The notes beneath the pieces were generated by a model. The model did no database searches. It saw nothing but the letters and a program-made list of their open reading frames with translations, and was not told the origin of the DNA. Below are positions 6,438-11,716 of a DNA stretch of 11,716 nt, piece after piece (the stretch's first letter is position 1; every line of letters starts with the position of its first letter). Position numbers and translations under genes: made by a program. The stretch spans positions 1 through 11,716 of the forward strand of contig JAEWCC010000024.1 of NCBI GenBank assembly GCA_023390815.1, read 5' to 3'. Source of the DNA: Bacillota bacterium (GTDB lineage Bacteria > Bacillota > Clostridia > Christensenellales > SZUA-584).

Positions 6438-7881
6438 ATGTCGTCTCGGTAACGGTCTGCGCCTTGCAGTCCACCATGTTTTTTGCCCAGTGGCCGGTTC
6501 GTACAACGAGCACACCGATAATACACTTGAGTACGTCCGTCAGGTAACACAGCGGGTAAAGCAGCTCGATCGGGAGGCCGGTGTAGCGCACCATCACATA
6601 GGTGAACGGAACGCAGATCACCCAGGTATACACGCTGTCGAACAGCATAGTGATAAAGGTTTTTCCGCCGGATCGTATCGTAAAATAGCAGCAATGCGTT
6701 ATTCCGTTGAATACCATATACATCGCGCTCGTGCGCATAAATCCCGTGGCAAGCAGGCGCACCGGAGCCTCGGTCTTATAGATGTTCGGGATGAAACCGG
6801 AGCTGATGGCGAGGGCGGAGCCGATGACGACACATATCCCGACGCTGAAAAATATGAGCTTCCAGGCATTGCGCTTGGCCAGACAAATATCGTTCGCGCC
6901 GAGCGCCTGCCCGACCATGACACCGACGGCAACGCCCGTCGATATGAAGAACACGTTAAACAGGTTGGTGATCGTGCTCGCAATGTTGAGTCCGGCTACC
7001 ACCATCAGGCCGCAGGTTGAGAATATCTGCATCAGCGTGGTCATACCGAGAGACCAGAAAAGCTCGTTGGCAAGCAAAGGCAGGCTTTTGGTGGCAATGC
7101 TTCCCGCAAGCTTTCGTTCAATTCGAAAATGCCGATATACGCCCTTCATAAAGAAGAACTTCTTATGATTTGAATGCGCCCGGATTGCCACGATGCCCAG
7201 CTCGACAAAGCGGCTCAGCACGGTTGCAATCGCCGCGCCTTCAACGCCTAGCTTCGGGAAACCAAACTTGCCGTAAATCAGGATATAATTGAAAACGAGA
7301 TTAACCAGAACAGCAGTCATACTCGCCAGCATGGGCAGCATGGTATGTCCGGTTTCACGAAGCGTGGAACTATAGCTTTGTGTGAGCGCAAAGGGGAGAA
7401 GCCCCCAGAGCATGATATGCAGATATTGCTTGCCGAAAAGCAGCATCGAAGCGGCGTCAGCCGGATTCCCTTCGCCCGTAAGGTAAAGGGAAATGATTGG
7501 ATTATCAAACAGTACAATGACCGAAACGCCGACAATGGTAATTCCAAAGGAGACCAGGAGCTTAAAGCGGAAGGTCTGCCGCAAGCCTTCCCAGTCTTTT
7601 GCGCCAGCGAATTGCGCACCGTAAATACCAGCGCCGGAGACCGCGCCGAATATCGCCAGATTGAATACGAATATCAGCTGATTGGCAATGGCAACGCCCG
7701 ACATCTCCAGAGTGCCGACTTGCCCGACCATCACGTTGTCCAGCAGGTTCACAAAGTTCGAGATCAGGTTTTGCGCGATGATCGGTAATACCAGCGCCAG
7801 CACCGTGCGGTAGAACTTCTTATCTCCAATAAATGTGTTGCGAAAGCGATTCCAGACTCCGTTGTTCAATGTTTGCTGCAT
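6436..7881 (-). CDS. MATE-family efflux transporter
   Basis: This 481-residue, very hydrophobic protein has the layout of a multidrug and toxic compound extrusion (MATE) carrier: about twelve membrane helices in two similar halves. The first helix region reads LVLPIIAQNLISNFVNLLDN followed by VMVGQVG, the common N-terminal signature of the family, and YGAQFAGAKD is the usual short loop after helix two. The second half repeats the pattern at FFISTGVAVGVMVGQALGAN. Such proteins export drugs, toxins or metabolites by sodium or proton antiport. The ATG at 7879-7881 gives a normal N terminus, but the ribosome binding site is weak (GGAAAG about 11 bases upstream). It has its own promoter and terminator and is not part of an operon. 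The substrate cannot be told. Confidence 0.92.
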   Translation of the reverse strand: MQQTLNNGVWNRFRNTFIGDKKFYRTVLALVLPIIAQNLISNFVNLLDNVMVGQVGTLEMSGVAIANQLIFVFNLAIFGAVSGAGIYGAQFAGAKDWEGLRQTFRFKLLVSFGITIVGVSVIVLFDNPIISLYLTGEGNPADAASMLLFGKQYLHIMLWGLLPFALTQSYSSTLRETGHTMLPMLASMTAVLVNLVFNYILIYGKFGFPKLGVEGAAIATVLSRFVELGIVAIRAHSNHKKFFFMKGVYRHFRIERKLAGSIATKSLPLLANELFWSLGMTTLMQIFSTCGLMVVAGLNIASTITNLFNVFFISTGVAVGVMVGQALGANDICLAKRNAWKLIFFSVGICVVIGSALAISSGFIPNIYKTEAPVRLLATGFMRTSAMYMVFNGITHCCYFTIRSGGKTFITMLFDSVYTWVICVPFTYVMVRYTGLPIELLYPLCYLTDVLKCIIGVLVVRTGHWAKNMVDCKAQTVTETT

Positions 7882-7914
7882 AGGTCCATCTTTCCAGAAG
7901 AAAATAACTCGTCA

Positions 7915-7951
7915 ATTCTATCACATCACTATATACGAACGCAAGCGTATA
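7915..7951 (-). promoter_or_regulatory. Promoter of the MATE gene with an overlapping inverted repeat
   Basis: On the minus strand TAGAAT (7915-7920) preceded by TGA makes an extended -10. TTGCGT (7939-7944) is a weak -35 at 18 bases. An inverted repeat TATACG (7932-7937) and CGTATA (7946-7951), with ACGCAAGCGT nested in it (7939-7948), covers the -35 and is a candidate repressor site. The rest of the 146-base gap to 8028 shows nothing firm. Confidence 0.45.
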
Positions 7952-8003
7952 CGTTGTATGGATGATATCCTGCTTGGGGCAAGCTGCTGTAAACCCAGGA
8001 TGA

Positions 8004-8025
8004 AAAGCAAAGGGTAACTTGCTTT
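8004..8025 (-). terminator. Possible weak terminator after the XRE-membrane protein gene
   Basis: AAAGCAA (8004-8010) and TTGCTTT (8019-8025) form a seven-base AT-rich stem with an eight-base loop just beyond the stop codon at 8028-8030. Only a short run of T (four, shared with the stem) follows on the minus strand, so termination may be inefficient. Confidence 0.35.
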
Positions 8026-8027
8026 AG

Positions 8028-8600
8028 CTACTCCTTCTTAATCTGAGACCATAATATGATCAGAACCTGTATCGGGATGCCAATCACATAAATCAGGAAA
8101 AGATTATACTCAATCAGCATGAGGTATGTAAATACGAGCGCAGACCAAACCAATACGGATATGATCACGTAATTGAGAACCCGTTTCCCCCAGATGGAAT
8201 TGAAGACCAGCAGCACAATCATGGTGACGGGTACGGCGCCAATGAACACCTTCCATACATCCTCCTTGCCATAAAGCTGCAGATATACGAACAGCACCGT
8301 CGCGATAAACCATACGGCGGCTGCCGCGAGCAGCGAGATGACGAGGCGGTTCTTTTTAGTCCGCTTGGATGCCTCTTTTTTCTTCGGATGCTCCGCTTCG
8401 ACCAGATAATTCAGCGTTACGCCAAAGATATCGGCCAGCTGTTTTAGCGTAAACACATCGGGTATGGATTCCGCACGCTCCCATTTGGATACGGCTTTGT
8501 CCGTATACCCCATTTGGTCGGCCAGCTCGGCCTGCGTGAGATTCATTTCCTTTCGGAGTCCGATCATATTACGGGCAATGACTTGCTTCAAATCTTCCAT
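8028..8600 (-). CDS. XRE-family DNA-binding protein with a four-helix membrane domain
   Basis: A 190-residue protein. Residues 6-66 are an XRE/Cro helix-turn-helix: IARNMIGLRKEMNLTQAELA, then DQMGYTDKAVSKWERAESIP and TLKQLADIFGV. A basic, lysine-rich linker (71-85) follows, then four hydrophobic segments at about 85-108, 116-137, 141-164 and 166-186. The fusion puts a DNA-binding domain at the inner membrane face, as in other one-component membrane-bound regulators of Bacillota. MEDLKQVI is chosen as start because CGGAGG precedes it by nine bases; the extension to 8657 would read through the -10 box. It is divergent from the glycosyltransferase gene, with a shared gap holding a 15-base perfect palindrome that is a candidate binding site. 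The signal it senses is unknown. Architecture sure, target inferred. Confidence 0.87.
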   Translation of the reverse strand: MEDLKQVIARNMIGLRKEMNLTQAELADQMGYTDKAVSKWERAESIPDVFTLKQLADIFGVTLNYLVEAEHPKKKEASKRTKKNRLVISLLAAAAVWFIATVLFVYLQLYGKEDVWKVFIGAVPVTMIVLLVFNSIWGKRVLNYVIISVLVWSALVFTYLMLIEYNLFLIYVIGIPIQVLIILWSQIKKE

Positions 8601-8628
8601 AGAATAATGCCTCCGTGTGATTAATATG

Positions 8629-8657
8629 ATTATACACAAAAAGGATATGGTGATCAA
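8629..8657 (-). promoter_or_regulatory. Promoter of the XRE-membrane protein gene
   Basis: On the minus strand a perfect -10, TATAAT (8629-8634), lies 17 bases after TTGATC (8652-8657, four of six -35 matches). The leader to the ATG would be roughly 20 bases and includes the CGGAGG ribosome binding site. Confidence 0.75.
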
Positions 8658-8674
8658 TCGGGCAGTTTACCGGG

Positions 8675-8689
8675 TCTACTGACAGTAGA
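8675..8689. promoter_or_regulatory. 15-base perfect palindrome, candidate operator
   Basis: TCTACTGACAGTAGA is a perfect inverted repeat around a central A. It lies 18 bases upstream of the -35 of the XRE-membrane protein gene and 108 bases before the glycosyltransferase start, so one bound protein could act on both. Nearby TCGGGT (8728-8733) and ACCCGA (8744-8749) can pair in the leader of the glycosyltransferase gene. I found no confident promoter for that gene in this gap. Confidence 0.5.
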
Positions 8690-8797
8690 ATGGCGTAAAA
8701 ACGCTCTATTTTGCGTATCCGCACCGGTCGGGTGACGAAGCAGACCCGATATCGTAATATGAAACTGAAATCATCCAAACCAGTTACAGGAGTTCAT

Positions 8798-10018
8798 ATG
8801 ATCATTACGGTTGTTTGTGACGTTCTTGGCAAGGAAAACAACGGTACCACCATCGCGGCGATGAACCTGATCAACAGCATGAAGGTGCGCGGACACGAGG
8901 TGCGGGTGGTCTGTGCGGATCAGGATAAAAAGAATATTCCGGGGTTTTATGTGGTGCCGGCTTTAAACCTCGGGCCGATCAACGCTTATGTCGCGAAAAA
9001 CGGTGTGAGCCTGGCGAAGGCGGACAAACGGGTGCTCGAGCGCGCGATAAAAGGGGCCGATGTGGTACATTCCATGCTTCCGTATTCTTTGGGGGCCGGG
9101 GCCGTTAAAGTGGCAAAGCGCCTTGGCGTTCCGCTCACCGGCGGCTGCCATGCGCTGGCAGAGAACTTTACCACGCATATTTTCCTCGCGCGGTGCAGCT
9201 TCGTCAATCTGATTACCTATAAGATCTATTACCGCCGTTTGTATAAGCACTGCGAATGCGTGCATTACCCAAGCCGGATGTTGTGCGAATTGTTTGAAGG
9301 TGCGACGCAGCCGATGCCGCACCGCATCGTTTCCAACGGCGTGGGTGAGGCGTTTCGGCCGGTACGGGAAGAAAAACCGGAGGTGTACCGCGATCGATTC
9401 GTGATTCTGTTCACCGGACGGTACAGTAAGGAGAAATCGCACCGGGTGCTGATCGACGGGGTCAGCCGCTCCAGATATCGCGATCGCATCCAACTGATAT
9501 TTGCCGGAGCAGGCCCGCTCGAGGATAAGCTGAAGAAATATGCGGATAAACGGCTGATCGTGAAACCGGTATTCGGGTTTTTCCCGCGCGAGGAGATGAG
9601 ACGGATCATCAACTATGCGGACCTTTATATTCATCCGGCACGCTACGAAGCCGAAGGCATCGCGTGCCTGGAGGCCATGGCGTGCGGCAAGGCGATCGTA
9701 TCGTCCGATTCCCGTAAAAGCGCGACGCGCAGCTTCGCGCTGACGAAAAATAACCTCTTTCGCTACGACGACCCGAAAAGCCTCGCGGAGAAAATCGACT
9801 ACTGGATTGAGCGTCCGCAGGCCAGAGCACTGTGCGGCGAAGTCTACGCGCAGTACGCATCCCGGTTCAACTTTGAAAAATGCATGGATCAAATGGAGGA
9901 GATGTTCTATGACGCAGCCGGAACAAAAGATCATCTATTATTCAGCGAAGACGGACGATTTTGCGGGGACGAATATTGCGACGCAGAGAGTGGATGCGAC
10001 ATTCCCGTACATTCATAA
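8798..10018 (+). CDS. Glycosyltransferase (GT4 type), probable lipid or envelope glycosyltransferase
   Basis: This 406-residue protein has the two-domain GT-B fold of family-4 glycosyltransferases. The N-terminal acceptor domain begins VVCDVLGKENNGTTIAAMNL. The C-terminal donor domain shows FTGRYSKEKSH (205-215), IFAGAGPLEDKL, and EAEGIACLEAMACG with the nucleotide-binding Glu-x7-Glu pair (Glu284, Glu292). The start at MIITVVCDV is chosen because AGGAG lies five bases before the ATG; the frame is open further upstream without a better site. From about residue 372 (after MEEMFYD) the reading enters DNA that also encodes the acyltransferase, and those last 35 residues look unrelated to the family, suggesting a lost original stop. 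The gene is followed by a lipid acyltransferase, so the acceptor is probably a membrane lipid. Family sure; acceptor inferred. Confidence 0.9.
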   Translation: MIITVVCDVLGKENNGTTIAAMNLINSMKVRGHEVRVVCADQDKKNIPGFYVVPALNLGPINAYVAKNGVSLAKADKRVLERAIKGADVVHSMLPYSLGAGAVKVAKRLGVPLTGGCHALAENFTTHIFLARCSFVNLITYKIYYRRLYKHCECVHYPSRMLCELFEGATQPMPHRIVSNGVGEAFRPVREEKPEVYRDRFVILFTGRYSKEKSHRVLIDGVSRSRYRDRIQLIFAGAGPLEDKLKKYADKRLIVKPVFGFFPREEMRRIINYADLYIHPARYEAEGIACLEAMACGKAIVSSDSRKSATRSFALTKNNLFRYDDPKSLAEKIDYWIERPQARALCGEVYAQYASRFNFEKCMDQMEEMFYDAAGTKDHLLFSEDGRFCGDEYCDAESGCDIPVHS

Positions 10019-10679
10019 AAATATCTTTTGGCGGGCAGCATCCTTCTTGCTATATTATGTGATTGCACTGCCGCTGACAACGCTTTACCTCAAACTGGTT
10101 AATCAAACAAAATGGGTCAACCGCAAAGCCCTGCGACAGATTAAGGGCGGCTTCTTTCTGTACGGGAACCACACGCATTGGAGCGACGCTTTTCTGCCGC
10201 ACGCAGCCGCTGCGACGAAAAAGACATACATTATTGCGGGACCGGATGCCGTCTCGATCCGCGGTATCCGAAACATCGTACAAATGTTGGGGGCCATCCC
10301 CATTCCAACGGAGGCCAGTGCGCTGAGGCTCTTTTTTAACGCGGTGAAGCAGCGGAGCGCGGAGGGCAGCTGTATTGCGGTATATCCGGAGGCGCATATC
10401 TGGCCGTACTATACGGGTATCCGCCCGTTCCCGGCGACGTCGTTTGCGTATCCCGCCGAATTCGGTGTACCGGTAGTGGCTATGGTGACGGTCTATCGGG
10501 AGAGAAAAGCGGGCAGGAAACCAGCGCGCACCGTGATTTTCAGCGACCCGATCTACGCGGAACCGGGTTCAACCGTCCGCGAGACCCAGCGGTATTTCCA
10601 TCGGCGTGTGATGGACTTTATGCATGAGACTGCAAGCAGACCGGATAATTATGCCTATGTACGTTATGAGCAAAGATGA
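9909..10679 (+). CDS. PlsC-like lysophospholipid/glycolipid acyltransferase
   Basis: This 256-residue protein belongs to the 1-acyl-glycerol-3-phosphate acyltransferase family. NHTHWSD holds the catalytic His-x4-Asp pair (His88, Asp93). YPEAHIWPYYTGIRPFP (159-175) stands in place of the second (EGTR-type) family motif. Residues 41-62 are a hydrophobic anchor, so it acts at the inner membrane surface. The start MTQPEQKIIYYS is chosen because GGAGGAG precedes the ATG closely; the extension to 9807 only shadows the glycosyltransferase. The ATG is 110 bases before the end of that upstream reading frame, an unusually long overlap. The two genes are translationally coupled and probably work on the same lipid, for example acylating a glycosylated lipid or supplying its lipid backbone. 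The exact acyl acceptor is unknown. Confidence 0.88.
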   Translation: MTQPEQKIIYYSAKTDDFAGTNIATQRVDATFPYIHKNIFWRAASFLLYYVIALPLTTLYLKLVNQTKWVNRKALRQIKGGFFLYGNHTHWSDAFLPHAAAATKKTYIIAGPDAVSIRGIRNIVQMLGAIPIPTEASALRLFFNAVKQRSAEGSCIAVYPEAHIWPYYTGIRPFPATSFAYPAEFGVPVVAMVTVYRERKAGRKPARTVIFSDPIYAEPGSTVRETQRYFHRRVMDFMHETASRPDNYAYVRYEQR

Positions 10680-10703
10680 AAAATCCCTCGCCGAAGCGAG
10701 GGA
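10679..10703. terminator. Intrinsic terminator between convergent genes
   Basis: TCCCTCGC (10684-10691) and GCGAGGGA (10696-10703) form a perfect eight-base stem with loop CGAA. The run of five A before it gives five T on the minus strand, so it mainly terminates the molybdopterin lipoprotein transcript; the stable stem may also act on the acyltransferase transcript, whose stop codon abuts it. The remaining bases to 10763 show nothing further. Confidence 0.75.
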
Positions 10704-10763
10704 AGGCTAACATGAAGTTATGAAATCATCGTTAGAGACAAGGTTGACTATAAAGAAAAGTTC

Positions 10764-11444
10764 TCAGAATACGTCCGCCTCGTTCGAATAGCCGTTGCTC
10801 TCCCAGTAACCTTCATACGAATCGTCGCTGGAGAGCTCGATCTCGCTGACCCAGCGCGCCCATTTATAGCCCAGCTTGTCCTCAGCGACTACGATAAACG
10901 GATACCCGATGGCAGGCGGCAGCGGCGCTGTATTGGCATTGTAAGCAAGCAGCATATCGCGGTCGATGATCGTTTGCAGCGGCAGCGAGGTCGTATACCC
11001 ATCCACGCACTTAAATATCGCGGTATTGGCTTCGCCCTGGGTCTGCGCCGCCTCGAAAAGGTCCGTCAGTTTCACGCCTTCCCAGAGTATCGTCGCATCC
11101 CACCCTTCAACACAATGCAGCGTGACGATGCGCTGGAAGGCGGGGTATGCAAGAACCTCCTCGTAGGTCAGCTCAAGCGGATTATCCACGAGACCGGAGA
11201 CAGAGAGCGTATAGTCTTTGATATCAACATGCTGGATGCCGTTGATCGAGTTGTCGCGCGGACCGGTTGCCGGGTCCAGCTGCACGCCCTGATATTCGTG
11301 GATTTCGCGCGCACCATAACGCGCCAGCGTTGCGTCGGATATTCCATCGACCCCTTCGGACGACTCTTCCGGGCTGTTCGTATTGCAGCCTGCTAATATA
11401 ACGAGGATAGCGGTAAAGGCGATGAGTACCCTATGGAGTTTCAT
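10764..11444 (-). CDS. Lipoprotein with a sulfite oxidase-type molybdopterin-binding domain
   Basis: A 226-residue exported protein. Residues 1-20 are a lipoprotein signal peptide with lipobox LAGC; Cys20 would carry the lipid anchor. An acidic linker follows, then the oxidoreductase molybdopterin-binding fold of the sulfite oxidase/MsrP group: YTLSVSGLVDNPLELTYEEV, LHCVEGWDATILWEGVKL with the presumed molybdenum ligand Cys111, and GYKWARWVSEIEL and GYWESNGYS near the end. The dimerisation domain of true sulfite oxidases is missing, as in MsrP. The signal lacks a twin-arginine motif, although molybdopterin enzymes are normally exported folded. AAGGAGG stands five bases before the ATG. No membrane redox partner of the MsrQ type is in the window. 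The substrate is unknown. Fold and anchor are well supported; cofactor loading is not proven. Confidence 0.85.
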   Translation of the reverse strand: MKLHRVLIAFTAILVILAGCNTNSPEESSEGVDGISDATLARYGAREIHEYQGVQLDPATGPRDNSINGIQHVDIKDYTLSVSGLVDNPLELTYEEVLAYPAFQRIVTLHCVEGWDATILWEGVKLTDLFEAAQTQGEANTAIFKCVDGYTTSLPLQTIIDRDMLLAYNANTAPLPPAIGYPFIVVAEDKLGYKWARWVSEIELSSDDSYEGYWESNGYSNEADVF

Positions 11445-11470
11445 ATATCCTCCTTTTTTAATGCAAAGAG

Positions 11471-11499
11471 AAAAATGAGGCCGCGCGGCTTGCGTGGCC
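11471..11499 (-). terminator. Possible terminator or attenuating hairpin after the TM1266-like gene
   Basis: GGCCGCGC (11479-11486) and GCGTGGCC (11492-11499) form an eight-base stem with one imperfect pair and loop GGCTT. On the minus strand it is followed by TCATTTTT. It lies between the regulator-like gene and the lipoprotein gene, and readthrough could let both share one transcript. No separate promoter for the lipoprotein gene was recognised in the 63-base gap. Confidence 0.4.
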
Positions 11500-11507
11500 C
11501 TTCTCTG

Positions 11508-11716
11508 CTAGTCGATAATCACCATCTTCGCTTTCACGCTCTCGAGCTTATTCAGCGCGTGCTCAAGCCCAAGCATCTCGGACTTCTCGCCCGTCAGCTG
11601 CAGTACGAGTACGCCTTCCTCGCTGCATACGTCTCCCGTTTCGTGCAGACCCAGTCGGGTCTTGATTGAGCAGCCGAACTTCGATAGCACCTCCTGCACC
11701 TCGGGCGATTTCTTCC
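11508..11716 (-). CDS. TM1266-type [FeFe]-hydrogenase system regulator-like protein, N terminus cut off
   Basis: At least 69 residues are visible, entering from the window edge and ending at the stop 11508-11510. The pattern EVQEVLSKFGCSIKTRLGLH, then EEGVLVLQLTGEKSEMLGLE and VKAKMVIID, matches the small ACT-like proteins often named iron-only hydrogenase system regulator (TM1266 family), in the subgroup with GCSIKTRLGL in place of GRMGIP. The GTG at 11697 is not a likely start, since the frame stays open upstream and the family needs another 15 to 25 residues. Such proteins are small and cytoplasmic and often stand near hydrogenase maturation genes; their mode of action is unclear. The neighbouring genes off the window edge would test the link. 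Confidence 0.65.
   Translation of the reverse strand, partial: KKSPEVQEVLSKFGCSIKTRLGLHETGDVCSEEGVLVLQLTGEKSEMLGLEHALNKLESVKAKMVIID

Noticed and set aside
7835..8017. 60-codon plus-strand open frame between MATE and XRE genes
   Set aside because: It begins inside the opposite-strand exporter gene, runs through the exporter promoter and has no ribosome binding site or family resemblance.
8963..9934. 323-codon minus-strand open frame opposite the glycosyltransferase
   Set aside because: The plus-strand gene has full GT4 motifs; the antisense product has none and no ribosome binding site was seen.
1..11716. CRISPR arrays, tRNA/rRNA genes, insertion sequences and phage genes
   Set aside because: No regularly spaced direct repeats, cloverleaf-like sequences, transposase or phage motifs were seen on reading both strands.

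Overview
The window looks like a chromosomal segment of an anaerobic member of the Bacillota (Clostridia-like), with moderately high GC. Supporting signs are strong AGGAGG-type ribosome binding sites on almost every gene, TTG as well as ATG starts, a Gram-positive style glycosyltransferase/acyltransferase lipid pair, a relative of the [FeFe]-hydrogenase system regulator family, and split transketolase subunits. No phage, insertion sequence, CRISPR, tRNA or rRNA signal was seen. The taxonomic call is inference from style and gene content only.

Layout: (1) Positions 1-783, plus strand: the C-terminal part of an SPL-family radical SAM protein, with an apparent one-base deletion near position 128 that splits the reading frame. 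(2) Positions 5910 down to 914, minus strand: a six-gene operon made of transketolase N-terminal subunit, transketolase C-terminal subunit, zinc-dependent medium-chain dehydrogenase, FadR-type GntR regulator, cupin protein and aldose-epimerase-like protein. It has a recognisable sigma-A promoter (TTGACA, 17 bases, TACACT), two tandem TGGT-N2-ACCA inverted repeats at the predicted transcription start, tight gene junctions and an intrinsic terminator at 867-901. (3) Positions 6213-6335, plus strand: a 40-residue single-pass membrane protein with its own extended -10 promoter, divergent from the operon. (4) Positions 7881-6436, minus strand: a MATE-family multidrug/metabolite exporter. (5) Positions 8600-8028, minus strand: an XRE-type DNA-binding protein fused to four membrane helices. 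(6) Positions 8798-10679, plus strand: a family-4 type glycosyltransferase and a PlsC-like acyltransferase whose genes overlap by about 110 bases, probably acting on membrane glycolipids. (7) Positions 11716-10764, minus strand: the end of a TM1266/hydrogenase-regulator-like protein, then a lipoprotein with a sulfite-oxidase-type molybdopterin domain.

How it fits together: the central operon is best read as a self-regulated catabolic module for an unidentified sugar, polyol or sugar acid. The mutarotase-like protein would handle the free sugar, the dehydrogenase would oxidise it (or reduce a product), the cupin could be an isomerase or other sugar-modifying enzyme, and the split transketolase would move or cleave a two-carbon ketol unit. 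The GntR protein is the likely ligand sensor acting on the tandem operator upstream of its own operon. No kinase and no transporter lies in the operon, which makes the substrate hard to guess. The glycosyltransferase/acyltransferase pair, with the divergent membrane-bound XRE protein and a 15-base perfect palindrome between them, may be a small envelope-lipid locus.
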